From Ricordea florida (taxonomy: Eukaryota; Cnidaria; Anthozoa; Corallimorpharia; Ricordeidae), in contig OX453278.1 of the NCBI GenBank assembly GCA_949710005.1, positions 6,416,097 to 6,480,096 of the forward strand: 64,000 nucleotides of DNA. The letters run 5' to 3'. Position 1 is the stretch's first letter. Every line of letters starts with the position of its first letter. The position numbers and the translations under genes were made by a program. Positions 38,420 to 47,724 of this stretch are shown piece after piece. The notes beneath the pieces were generated by a model. The model saw nothing but the letters and a program-made list of their open reading frames with translations, did not search any database and was not told the origin of the DNA.

Positions 38420-39301
38420 GGTACTGAGATTTACTCCTTACAAAATACTACTAACTGATCATGAATCACGCTGGGCTAGAAATCAAGATACCACAACAAG
38501 GTGCAAAACGCACTTAGCAGGCTTTATTTTGGAGCATACCGAATAAACATGACAGTCAAGTTAAAAATGCGTTCAAAATTTACTTCTCTAAAATGATACA
38601 AACATTGCACGAACTGGAAAATTCTACTTTAAACACTGTTGGAAATGTCGCTAGAAGTATAAGAACCAAAGACAGTTAAAACGTTTTAAAACGACTCGTG
38701 AATGACTCAGGAATGTCTTGTGTACGGGAAATACAATGTAAAATTACCTTTTTGTTTTGATCAGTTTAATGCGGCTCTTGCTTTTTCAAACACCACTTCT
38801 TGAGATGCTGAATCCGTAGCTTTTTTATTCAAATAACCGTTGCGAAAGAGAGAACGGAGCGAACTTGGCTCATAATCTTTGTTTTCCTTCTTTCCCACTG
38901 CTACCGGACAAATTCACTCATGAACTGAATTGAGCTCGTTTGAAGGAATTTCTTCTATGGACCTTGATTCGCCTTTCAACGTCAAGAATTATTTCAGTGA
39001 AGCGACGGGCTGTTCGGATTTGTTATTCGTATTTTTATTTTCTTGATCTTGTATGAAGTCCTCGACTGAAGCTGTATCTGCAAACCTAGAATTTCTCAAA
39101 GAAGAAGCTGAGGAAGAAGCCGTTATTGCTCACTTTTTGCCGAGTTGATGGCGCCAAAACTGATCCCACCTCTATGAACAGTGAATTGGTCGGACCACTT
39201 TTTTTCACTAGTGAAGAAAATGGTCCAACCAATCAAATTGCTTCTAGTTTTTTACAGACTATTTTTCTCACACAGATTTATAAGGAGTAAATCTCAGTAC
39301 C
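38420..39301. mobile_element. Non-autonomous DNA transposon with TA target duplication
   Basis: Terminal inverted repeats GGTACTGAGATTTACTCCTTA and its exact complement, with TA on both sides (38418-38419 and 39302-39303). The ~0.88-kb interior has no supported gene. TA duplication fits Tc1/mariner-type mobilisation. Confidence 0.78.
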
Positions 39302-39747
39302 TATAGAATAAAATCCGTTTCTTCAGCAAAACATTGTAGACTGCTGTAGACTGCTGGCTGTAGGTTGTGTAGCCGCGGCAAGCCGCGAAAAGCGCGCGAA
39401 AAAGAAAGCCTCCTTTCGGTTTAAGACCTTCTAAATATCCCAGATGACTATGACCGCCATGTTGGGGCAACATCGTCGTCGTCGTCGTCGTCGTCGCTAG
39501 GCGCACGCGCCCGCGAGTAATGCCGCTAGTCACGATGACCATGAAAACTCAAACGCATGGTTTTCTCAATTTCTATCCTCGCACGGTAGTTATGGGGCTC
39601 CGCTCTGCGGCTCTTCGAGCCGCTGTGGAGCTCCGCTATTATTTAACAATTATTCACCGAAAGAGAAATCATTATCGGTGAATATTCACCGAGACGAAGT
39701 CAAGGTAAATAGTCACCGATAATCACTGAGCCTGAGGTGAATAATTG

Positions 39748-39959
39748 TTTTAGTATAAATACACAGGTGATTATTTCAAAAAAAAGAAAATAAAAAGCAT
39801 TGTACACCACAAAAAAATTTTATTCCATCAAAAGCGCGCGAATGACTGGCAGCCATTTTGTTCGTCGAGGTGATTATCGGCTGATAATCCCAGGTAGCGA
39901 ACCAATCAAAGCGCGCGATTTTGTATACGGTAATCACCTGAGTATTTATACTAATTACC
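39748..39959. mobile_element. MITE with TAGTATAAATAC ends
   Basis: The ends TTTTAGTATAAATAC...GGTGATTA and TAATCACC...GTATTTATACTAATT are imperfect inverted repeats around an AT-rich, non-coding core. A CGTCGTC microsatellite lies just upstream near 39473-39497. Confidence 0.65.
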
Positions 39960-40093
39960 ATTATTCACTTATTATCATTATTATTATTTATCATTACATA
40001 TTTTATGTTATTTGTGCTTGTATATTATAACTTCCAACTCTGTGGCTGATTCGTGGGTGACAAGACAAAACCGACGGTCTTCAGCTCCCAGTT

Positions 40094-40165
40094 GGCTTGA
40101 TAGCGCAGTTGGTGGAGCACTGCTCCGGTATCGCAGAGGTCATGGGTTCGAATCCCGTTAAGGCC
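40094..40165 (+). tRNA. tRNA-like sequence (Thr-GGT if functional), probably a repeat
   Basis: A 72-nt cloverleaf can be drawn, with a perfect A box (TAGCGCAGTTGG) and B box (GGTTCGAATCC). The anticodon loop CCGGTAT would give anticodon GGT. Single mismatches in the acceptor, D and anticodon stems argue against a working tRNA. It is more likely a tRNA-derived retroelement or pseudogene. Confidence 0.5.
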
Positions 40166-40388
40166 TGAGTTTTTTAAGGCTTTAACTTCACAGCTGCTTA
40201 AGTTGTGTACATAACTGCGATGATCAATTAATGTCATTACATATTACTCCGCAGTTCAAATATATGGTCTTTCATATATTCATTTGAATCGGTCTTCAGA
40301 GTATTTCCGCATAATATTCAACTAACTTGAAATTATAATCTTTCTTTTCCTCACTAATATAATCTCAATTTTTGCTCCTTTTATACAG

Positions 40389-40449
40389 ATGGAAAGATGG
40401 AGGATGCAGGTGTGCCTACTGTGAAAGACGCAATTTTAGCCGCACATAG
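40389..40449 (+). CDS. Orphan terminal exon with a CRC..C motif
   Basis: A pyrimidine-rich tract and TATACAG acceptor precede 40389. In the frame that starts with a split codon ending at 40389, it reads 19 residues with GGCRCAYC and then TAG, like the last cysteines of the VWC-like domains upstream. A polyadenylation signal AATAAA follows at 40537-40542. It does not join in frame to the exon ending at 35852 (that junction makes TGA). It may be the end of a third VWC-like unit whose other exons I cannot find, or a 3' UTR exon. Confidence 0.35.
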
Positions 40450-40916
40450 CAAAATACCTCGTTTAAACTTGACTTCAGGAGCCCAATATATACTGATTGT
40501 TTCAATGTAATTTTAAAAGGTTTTCAACGGTGGACAAATAAATGGTTTGATCGATTTAATCTGTATAGTATCAATAAATGAATGGACGAGAACGCTAAAA
40601 ACATCAACAACAACAACAATAACAACAGCATTTGTTTATACCAAAAAATAAGAAAGATAAAAGCAATACATTAATTTTGAAAATTATAAATAAGATATTA
40701 GCTACCTAGAACAACCATTCGGCTATGAAAATTAGGCAGCTATCTATGAAATACAATTAATAAAATTACGGTCGTGTGTAAAAAGTTAAGAACGCAAAAG
40801 GACTTATTTGAGGATTTCGTGTAGCAGGCTGCGCAGTTAAAATTTAGGTTTCTGACGACTCGTCATCAACATGAGCAAAAAAATGAGACTTAAAATAATG
40901 AGACTATTGGTTAATA

Positions 40917-41380
40917 CACCTATCAATGTAAACCCCGTGGGGGGGGGGGGGGGAGTGCGGGCAAGGGGTGGGGATTTGACCAAGGAGCAAAAATTCTGGT
41001 CAATTGCCCAAGGGTGGGGCAGCATATGTTTATCAAATGTAGTCAAAATCCCCACCCAGGGGCAAAGTACCAAATAAAAGACAAGCTATGCACATACCTT
41101 TAATAACTTGTGACTTAGATGGCCTATGAAGTAGCAGATAAATATCGGTAAAAAACTCACCTTTTCCGAAACCAACGCCATTCCAAAGACAAGAAAGACG
41201 ATGCCAGGTAACCACGCTTTGTCTTGGCCCCAGTCTCTCTGCCGAACAAATCAAATGTCCCGACCCCCGAGCAAAGGTACTCGATCAAATCCCCCACTGA
41301 GGAGATGGATTCCTTGGTCAAATCCCCACCCCTTGCCCGCACTCCCCCCCCCCCCCCCACGGGGTTTACATTGATAGGTG
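40917..41380. mobile_element. MITE with ~70-bp inverted repeats containing G/C runs
   Basis: The left end CACCTATCAATGTAAACCCC, then a G run, then GTGCGGGCAAGGGGTGGGGA, is mirrored at the right end. The ~320-bp interior has no supported gene. Confidence 0.82.
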
Positions 41381-41385
41381 CATAA

Positions 41386-43005
41386 TGCTTAAGAGGCTGT
41401 CCGCGTAAGAACGGAGAAGGCAATTTTCGGACCTTTTTCGATTTGGCTGATTTTTTCAGTGAAAGTCAGCCATTATGTCCCATGTACAAATATCACATTT
41501 GTTTGGATCAATTCGATTTATTTCATTTTTTGCGAGGCGGTTTCTGAGACAACCTCAGTGTTGCCCGATTTGCCTTCCGACACTGTCAGATTTAGCCCTA
41601 TACTTAGGCAGCTGCCAAATAAGAAATTTGTCACGAAACAAGCTGAATTTTTCACATATTCAAGTTTAATCACTCCTTAATACTTGACATGTGGTACAGA
41701 AAATCTTGGAACAAGTTTGATCGAACAAACAGGCTTTGAAGATAACCTCTGTCACAATACAAAATAAGCGAAACGTGACATACCTTCAGTTGAGTAGTAT
41801 TTTCTCCAATGTGGCACCTAAGTTGGGGTAAACTGAATCATAACATGAAAGTACTAAGGCCAGACAAGTGATTTACAGAATAAAATCTGTGGGCACTCTA
41901 CGCCCTGCGTTGTAGGAAATTGTGCTAAATTACCAAATCTGCGCCATTGTGATGTACGCTTACATTTCGGCGGTACGACCGATAAACTAATTGTCCATCT
42001 AAAAACGCTTTGGAACTTAAGTTAACATCAACAGTCCACCTCATTAGTTGCAAATAAACATTTTCGGTTGTTTTTGCCGTTGTTTACTACAGATGCAAAT
42101 GTCCATAACAATGCTATGAAACCAGCGACCGATATCCGATCCGCATCACAAATATGCAAATTGATTGAAAACCCGTGTCTGTTTGTTCCTCATGAAAAAA
42201 CCTTTTTAGGGTTCATTTCCAGGAAATTGGATTAATTTTTACCCGAAAAAAATTGCTTTAAGACTCTACGTGAACGTTCTTTGAAAAATTTCACCTTTTC
42301 GCCCAATGCACTGCATTTTGTTTTTCTGATTTGCGCTCGTTAACTGATTTGCGCTCGTTGAGTAAACCACGGCTCTCCTCGCCCCTACTAGACCCGCATG
42401 GAGTATCAGGGTAAAATTTCACATAAAGAACAAGTGGAAGGAGAAATACTCATTTTTCGAATTTCTTCATTACCGACTGAGAGCCAGGTCTGCGCATCAC
42501 GACAATTCTGAGAAAAATTAACTTTTCAAAGTCGTTTTCATGAAATTAAATTACCGCCAAAGAAGCAGTTTTGTACTCCCCCTAAAAAGAGATAGAAGAA
42601 TTAATATCTCCTTTACTCCAAGAAAAGGTTCTTCATCGGGCACCAAATGGAGTTGTTTTAATATGAGAAAAGACGATTATTTATTTAAAAGTAAGCAGTA
42701 TGATTTATTTGAAGACCGAGCTGCGCCAATGTTGTAATTGAATTGGAATGCAAAATGAAATTGACAGGGGGGGTATGTAAACCACGGGTACGAGGACAAA
42801 AAAAAATTTCAAAAAATGTTCAAGAATTTATCAGAAAATTAAACAGAGATTTTTTTCCCGTTTACAAAAGTATCCGCAAAATCCGAAAAATCAGCAAAAA
42901 TTAATCAAACATTTATCAGAAAATTAAACAGAGATTTTACTAAGAAAGAAAATAAAATTTTGATTTTTAAATATTAATTTAAAGAATTAACTTAAGAAAG
43001 TATAA
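41386..43005. other. Junction zone between host DNA and the Polinton-like element
   Basis: Host-like DNA gives way to very AT-rich DNA at about 42,780. A 28-bp direct repeat (ATTTATCAGAAAATTAAACA and onwards) occurs twice near 42828 and 42910. A 65-residue frame at 42540-42737 has no recognisable feature. No terminal inverted repeat can be assigned, because the opposite terminus is outside the window. Confidence 0.45.
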
Positions 43006-43401
43006 ATGGAAAAGTTACAAAGATTAAAATTTGTGGAATTAAAAAAAATTGCTGAAGAGTTGAAAATTAAAGGACGATCTAGAATGCGTAAAGAAGATTT
43101 TATTAAAGAGTTAAAAAATTTTCCATATGAGGAGATTATTAAATTAATACCAAAAGATACTATTAATAATAAAAATAATAATTATAATTATATTTGTATT
43201 CATGGAAAGTGTAGATATTTTTGTAGAGAGTGTGGAGGTACACAAATATGTGAACATAACAAAATTAAATCTTACTGTAAAGAATGTAAAGGTTCTCAAA
43301 TATGTGAACACAAATTACAAAGGTATATATGTAAAGAGTGTAAAGGTAAAGGAATATGTAAACACAATAAACAGAAGAGGCAATGTAAAGAATGTTGTTA
43401 A
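43006..43401 (+). CDS. SAP-like N-terminus plus CxxC-repeat protein
   Basis: 131 residues. Residues ~5-45 form two charged helices resembling a SAP or Rho-N DNA-binding motif (LKKIAEELKIKGR...RKEDFIKELK). After an Asn-rich linker, four tandem units of the type ICEHNK..CKEC give regularly spaced Cys/His, likely zinc knuckles. The repeat style is familiar from proteins of large DNA viruses and virus-like elements (family knowledge, not searched). A TAATTTAAAGA box lies about 25 nt upstream, and a very similar one precedes the next gene. It is on the strand opposite the virion block, so it may be a regulatory or early gene (inference). Confidence 0.7.
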   Translation: MEKLQRLKFVELKKIAEELKIKGRSRMRKEDFIKELKNFPYEEIIKLIPKDTINNKNNNYNYICIHGKCRYFCRECGGTQICEHNKIKSYCKECKGSQICEHKLQRYICKECKGKGICKHNKQKRQCKECC

Positions 43402-43466
43402 ACATAACAAAAAAAAATGAATTTTTAATGTTAATTTAAAAGATAAAAAAATAATATAAAGAATAA

Positions 43467-44009
43467 ATGGAGAATGAAATTAGCATTATTAATTTTGAAT
43501 ATATTAATGAAAAAGTATTAGGTTTATATGATTTTATTAAGTTAATCAGGACAGATTTTATAAAAAAGATCTCAAAAAATCGTTGTTTTATTGATGAAGA
43601 TATTAACAATTTTTTTGAATTTATAATTGAATTTATTAATGAGGATGGTATAAATAAAATTTATTTTTATGTTGATGTAAAAGAATTTGATAATGGTAAT
43701 TTATATACTTGTAAGTTTGTTGAAGATGTAGCGAAATTTGTTATTGGTTTTGATGATTATATTAATGATGATAGCATTATTGATTATGGTTTTAGAACTG
43801 AAGAATTTAAATTTGATATTAATGATTATATTGATTCATTTGAAGTTAATATATATATAAATGATGATAAGTTATCACATAAACGTAAATTCTATAATGA
43901 TTTGTATGATGGTATAATGGCTGCAGCATGGCATCCAGATAGGTATTTAGATTGGTGTATTGATATTGAGGGTTTAAAGTTTTTGAAAGAGTTATGGGGA
44001 GAAGATTAA
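43467..44009 (+). CDS. Acidic protein with C-terminal AWHP motif, unknown function
   Basis: 180 residues, rich in Ile, Asp, Glu, Phe and Asn. No signal peptide or membrane segment. The C-terminus has AAAWHPDRYLDWC; a short AWHP-R-W motif of this kind recurs at the ends of some proteins of large DNA viruses (recollection, unverified). It is co-oriented with the CxxC-repeat gene, 65 bp downstream, with a shared upstream TTAATTTAAAAGA box, so the two look like a co-regulated pair. Extreme AT bias matches the element, not the host flank. Confidence 0.65.
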   Translation: MENEISIINFEYINEKVLGLYDFIKLIRTDFIKKISKNRCFIDEDINNFFEFIIEFINEDGINKIYFYVDVKEFDNGNLYTCKFVEDVAKFVIGFDDYINDDSIIDYGFRTEEFKFDINDYIDSFEVNIYINDDKLSHKRKFYNDLYDGIMAAAWHPDRYLDWCIDIEGLKFLKELWGED

Positions 44010-44047
44010 GTTATATAACGCTTATATGTGTTACATAACATAAAAAA

Positions 44048-44683
44048 TTATCTAAATCTTAAACTAAAAGTTATTGGAGAACCCTTCAGATCAAGTTTTT
44101 TCCATTCATTATCTAAAATGGTTAAATCGAAGTGGTTTATAACGCTCTCATATTTTCGAACTGGAATTGTCGGATAATCCTTTGAGGGTATGTTTGCAAG
44201 TAGTTGTGATGGTGAGAGTTTCACAAGTTCTCCATATTTAGTGTTATTCATATATGAAGACTTATTATCAACTATACTACACATAAGTCTCAGTGGTTCC
44301 TTAATCTGTATATTTATAGGGTATAATTTACCGGGATTTATAACTTCAGGCACCCCTAAACCAATCGACAACACTCTAGTAAGTTTAATGTTGAAGTTCT
44401 TATTTGAATATAGATAGTCAACAGTATCAGTCTCAATTATTGTTATCTTTTCCCTATCAGTATCTTTTAGAAAGATCGATTGAATATCACGCAACGAATA
44501 TGTACCGGGTTGTATTATTATGAAGCCCCGATTCTTATCATTGAATAATGTCTGTTGATCCTTGAAATTAATCAATCTTTTGGTTTGTATATTACAATCT
44601 AGTAGCTGCATCTCACGAATATTTTTCAGCGGAGGATCTAAATAAATCCTTGTTTCAGACTCATACATGGTAATGCTCAACAT
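44048..44683 (-). CDS. Polinton-type conserved virion-block protein, longer paralogue
   Basis: 211 residues, mostly predicted beta. The N-terminus has RIYLDPPL. The C-terminal half has a CSIVDNKSSY block, LSPSQLLANIPS and HFDLTILD. The 128-residue product at 47705-48091 shares these landmarks in the same order (RIYLDPPL, SKSSYSN, PSQLLAVIPS, YFDLFILD) but lacks about 80 central residues. Proteins with this plan occur next to capsid genes in Polinton/adintovirus-like elements; a minor capsid, penton or fibre-type role is inferred. It is the left-most gene of the minus-strand block. Confidence 0.65.
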   Translation of the reverse strand: MLSITMYESETRIYLDPPLKNIREMQLLDCNIQTKRLINFKDQQTLFNDKNRGFIIIQPGTYSLRDIQSIFLKDTDREKITIIETDTVDYLYSNKNFNIKLTRVLSIGLGVPEVINPGKLYPINIQIKEPLRLMCSIVDNKSSYMNNTKYGELVKLSPSQLLANIPSKDYPTIPVRKYESVINHFDLTILDNEWKKLDLKGSPITFSLRFR

Positions 44684-44738
44684 TTTTATTTTGATTACAC
44701 CATATTCATCTTTTTAAATTTTCTATAATAACCGACTG

Positions 44739-44941
44739 CGATAAAAAAAACGACTTACGCGTAAGCTGAAAAAAAATTGTTATGTTAATTAACCTGTGAT
44801 AAAAAACGACTTACGCGTAAGCTGAAAAAATTGTTATGTTAATTAACCTGTGATAAAAAACGACTTACGCGTAAGCTGAAAAAAAATTGTTATGTTAATT
44901 AACCTGTGATAAAAAACGACTTACGCGTAAGCTGAAAAATC
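44739..44941. repeat. ~55-bp tandem repeat with two palindromes per unit
   Basis: Four copies of the perfect 12-bp palindrome CTTACGCGTAAG at 44754, 44810, 44864 and 44920 alternate with three copies of GTTAATTAAC. Spacing is 54-56 bp. It lies between the 211-residue gene and the displaced tail of the 45375-46958 gene. Confidence 0.93.
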
Positions 44942-44948
44942 CAGTCAT

Positions 44949-45028
44949 CTACCGAAATAGATACCACGCTAATCCACCAGCGACAATTATAAATGCTAAT
45001 ATATTCTTTTCATGTTGCGTTGAGTCAA
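44949..45028 (-). pseudogene. Displaced hydrophobic C-terminal tail of the 45375-46958 gene
   Basis: Read on the minus strand directly after the MITE, the frame of the upstream gene stays open for about 26 codons to TAG at 44951-44949. It encodes a polar stretch and then a run of about 16 hydrophobic residues ending in Arg, a plausible membrane anchor. The MITE at 45031-45406 now separates it from the rest of the gene. Confidence 0.7.
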
Positions 45029-45030
45029 TA

Positions 45031-45406
45031 GGGACCTTAAGCAAGGACGACGCCGACGTCAACGAGAACGACTACGAGAAACATAAATTCGCGTTACTGC
45101 AGTGAAATTGCAATTATGCCAACACATTCTCCTTGTGAAACTCATGCCAACTGTGCAGGAATTTATCTTGCATGAACGGCGTTGATGTTATCCGAGTAAA
45201 TTGAACATTTCTCAACTTGTGCTCACGTCCTCCAGAGAACTGTGAATTTAATCCTTTCACGTCGTTGTTTTGGAGAGAACGGCAACGAAATGTACCAAAA
45301 TGCAAAATGCACGTGCGGGGCGTGCAGAGCCATTGTTTTTGCTCATTATGCCTATTGTATTTTTGACGTTCTCGTTACCGTCGACGTCGTCCTTGCTTAA
45401 GGTCCC
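45031..45406. mobile_element. MITE with TA target duplication inside a virion-block gene
   Basis: Terminal inverted repeats GGGACCTTAAGCAAGGACGA and its complement, flanked by TA at 45029-45030 and 45407-45408. Interior ends carry GACGTC-rich blocks. It is more GC-rich than the surrounding viral DNA, which marks it as a host element. Confidence 0.88.
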
Positions 45407-46958
45407 TAATATCGGCGGAGCCGGGCCCACCTTCCAGGTGGATATTATTTTCCTGTTTCATCGAGTCTGTTTTCGTTGAGGTTTTTGGTTCCTGTGGGTT
45501 TTTATTCGTTTCAGTTTTACCTTCCAGGCGAATATGAGGTAATTTTAACTTTGAAGACCCTAAGTTATGACTTATTCCAACTTGTTTTGCTTCAGTGTTT
45601 AGGGAATTATTCACACCAAAATTCATATCATTACTCGCTTTCATAAGTTTGTTATTAAAACCTGTCACGCTTTCAGTATTGATTATCATATTACTCGGCA
45701 TCAACCACACACCAGGAGCAATAGCTAAATCAAGCCGTAATTTCGCTTCTTGTACAGCTAATTGATACCTTTGGATAGAACTAGAAATGTCATTTTCGAT
45801 CACACTACTTTCAAATAAAGCCAAGAATTCTTGTTGTGTCTCTATCGCCCCACCACCATTACCATAAATCGAGTTTCTAGTGTTAACTTGTGCACCCAAT
45901 ATACAGTAAACAAAAGCTTCAGCAGATCGATTCAATCTACCAAGTCCAGCTTTAGTGAGCCCATGTCCGCTTGTTGGGATAAACCAAGCATATTTGAAAT
46001 CAGCAAAGCCATCATTACGTATAAATGAAATGAGATTACCCTTTTCTTTCTTACCTCCTTCATCAGCGAATTTACCGCCTTCACCGGGCCATTGATCTGC
46101 TTCAATATCATAATTCCTTACAATATGTACATTTTGATATCCACCACCTTTTCCATGATATCCTGCACCATAATCAAGGAATATATCTCCCAATCCGTCG
46201 TTTCTACCACCTTTCCATCTAAAGTCTGAGTTTTTTGATATGCTAAATTCTGCACACAATCGTTGATATGCAACTTTACTATATGGATTATTATTTATCA
46301 CAAAAGGTTGCTCATCAGGTAGGGGAATGCTTAATTCATATAATATTCTCCTTATTGTGAAATATATATGAAACTTAATGAAGCTACTTACTACTTTAGG
46401 ATAATTTAGACTTTCAAAAGGACTTACCCCACAACCAGATGTTGCACACCAAACTGCAAAGTTAAGTTGTTGTGGCCAATAATTCATATCAGGGGCGTTC
46501 AACCATTTTCTACTCTGTTTACCAAATTTGAAAGCAACAACTTGTGATGTAAATATGTTTCTCATCTTTGCTGTGAATTTCTTTGTATTTGAAACGTATA
46601 TATCCAGCGAGGTTAGCATTTTTGTTATATCAGTTGAAAAGTCATCAAAATTAACAGCTGGTATTGGATAAGATAGATTAGTTATAGTTAAACTCTTTGG
46701 GAATGAACTCAATTCATCACCATTCAAGTTCTTCGCTTCGCTCAGCCCCAAATCTTTCCATAAAAGTCTTTTCATATTAGGTGATATGTCATCAGTCCAT
46801 GTTTTTCCAGTAGGATCATCATTTGACATTATTGTTGTTCCATCAACTTTCCACTTAATATATCCACCATACGAATCAGGCACAAATGTGAAATGGCTTA
46901 TATCAGCCCTTGGGTACATATTTCTGAAATCATTGAATAATGACATTTTTTTGTTCAT
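45375..46958 (-). CDS. Large conserved Polinton-type protein, C-terminus altered by a MITE
   Basis: 527 residues as it reads now (Met at 46958, or the fifth residue Met at 46946). The N-terminal two thirds contain YWPQQLNFAVWCATSGCG and Gly-rich loops (GAGYHGKGGGYQN); a later segment has WLMPSNMI. There is no known enzymatic motif. Similar proteins accompany capsid genes in cnidarian Polinton-like elements (recollection), so a virion role is inferred. The last ~11 residues (RDLKQGRRRR and flank) are read from the MITE at 45031-45406, which replaces a hydrophobic tail still present at 44949-45028. One GC hairpin (45413-45423) lies within the frame near its end. Confidence 0.72.
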   Translation of the reverse strand: MNKKMSLFNDFRNMYPRADISHFTFVPDSYGGYIKWKVDGTTIMSNDDPTGKTWTDDISPNMKRLLWKDLGLSEAKNLNGDELSSFPKSLTITNLSYPIPAVNFDDFSTDITKMLTSLDIYVSNTKKFTAKMRNIFTSQVVAFKFGKQSRKWLNAPDMNYWPQQLNFAVWCATSGCGVSPFESLNYPKVVSSFIKFHIYFTIRRILYELSIPLPDEQPFVINNNPYSKVAYQRLCAEFSISKNSDFRWKGGRNDGLGDIFLDYGAGYHGKGGGYQNVHIVRNYDIEADQWPGEGGKFADEGGKKEKGNLISFIRNDGFADFKYAWFIPTSGHGLTKAGLGRLNRSAEAFVYCILGAQVNTRNSIYGNGGGAIETQQEFLALFESSVIENDISSSIQRYQLAVQEAKLRLDLAIAPGVWLMPSNMIINTESVTGFNNKLMKASNDMNFGVNNSLNTEAKQVGISHNLGSSKLKLPHIRLEGKTETNKNPQEPKTSTKTDSMKQENNIHLEGGPGSADIRDLKQGRRRR

Positions 46959-47002
46959 AACATGTTGCTGTTAAATCACCTCTTTTCTAATCCAGCTTCG
47001 CT

Positions 47003-47029
47003 CCGCTTCGCGGGGAGGCCCGGAGGGCC
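47003..47029. repeat. Paired GC hairpins (intergenic copy)
   Basis: CCGCTTCGCGG (47003-47013) and GGCCCGGAGGGCC (47017-47029): two perfect hairpins with 3-nt loops, three bases apart. The same pairing occurs inside the capsid and integrase genes. Confidence 0.9.
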
Positions 47030-47099
47030 GATGGGGAGGACTCCGTCCGATACCCAGCAAAACAATTAAATCCCACATCAGTTCTTTCATATGAAATTT

Positions 47100-47696
47100 T
47101 CAGTGTTCTCGACCGGCCAGTTCCTTTAATATTTCCGCTCGAACCTCTGTTCTTATCTGATTCATATTTAAGTTTTTTTCTGTATCTTTCTGAGTTTTTT
47201 GGCGGATTTCTAGTTTTAGTTTTTCAAACTTGTCCACCTCTGATAAAATTAACGAAAATTCTTGGTCGGATATAGCGTTATCTTTTAGGGCCTTTGAAAC
47301 CAAGTCGTGAATGGTATTTACTTTTGCTTTTGCTAGAGAAACTGTTTGTTCATGTTTACTAACTTTATGTGAAAGTCTTTTAGAAGCAGCACCGAATCCA
47401 ACTGATATTCCCCCACAAATACCTCCAACCGCTCCTAATGGGATACCAACAACGGCACCAAAACCAGTAAGGGAGGTTCCAAGTCCACTTGCAGATAGAA
47501 TAACTGAAATCACCCCACTACAAACACTGATTTTTGTAAATATACCTCTCGCTCGATTATACTTTTTTCTAACTTCCTCATAATGTTTAATTTCCTTCTC
47601 AAGATTTTGAAGCACTTCACATGACTTTTGTAGTCTGAAATTAACTGGATCAACATTATTTGGCAATCGTGGATAAATTCTATTATAGTCTTCCAT
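47100..47696 (-). CDS. Helical protein with central hydrophobic Gly-rich segment
   Basis: The open frame starts at 47714, but a Met at 47696 is preferred because the TTTAAAG-type box (47703-47724) overlaps the earlier Met. About 198 residues: an N-terminal coiled region, then residues ~50-110 very hydrophobic and Gly/Ala-rich (two or three membrane-like helices), then a charged helical C-terminus. This plan (helix, glycine-rich membrane core, helix) is common in cnidarian and fish Polinton-like elements. Function is unknown; membrane interaction or entry is a guess. It lies immediately upstream of the 527-residue gene on the same strand. Confidence 0.68.
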   Translation of the reverse strand: MEDYNRIYPRLPNNVDPVNFRLQKSCEVLQNLEKEIKHYEEVRKKYNRARGIFTKISVCSGVISVILSASGLGTSLTGFGAVVGIPLGAVGGICGGISVGFGAASKRLSHKVSKHEQTVSLAKAKVNTIHDLVSKALKDNAISDQEFSLILSEVDKFEKLKLEIRQKTQKDTEKNLNMNQIRTEVRAEILKELAGREH

Positions 47697-47702
47697 TTTG
47701 AA

Positions 47703-47724
47703 AATCATGAGCAAAGCTTTAAAT
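47703..47724 (-). promoter_or_regulatory. TTTAAAG-type upstream box
   Basis: On the minus strand, TTTAAAGCTTTGCTCATGAT lies just before the preferred start at 47696. It matches the boxes before the starts at 49353, 56550 and 57093 in spacing and pattern. Confidence 0.5.

Noticed and set aside
40025-40237. A 70-residue minus-strand protein
   Set aside because: The frame is the antisense of the tRNA-like sequence at 40094-40165 and has no independent coding support.
42540-42737. 65-residue frame as a Polinton protease or end gene
   Set aside because: It has no catalytic His/Asp/Cys arrangement and no similarity I can recognise.
45114-45479. Small frames on both strands near the end of the 527-residue gene
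   Set aside because: They lie in the MITE and its inverted ends and have no separate coding evidence.
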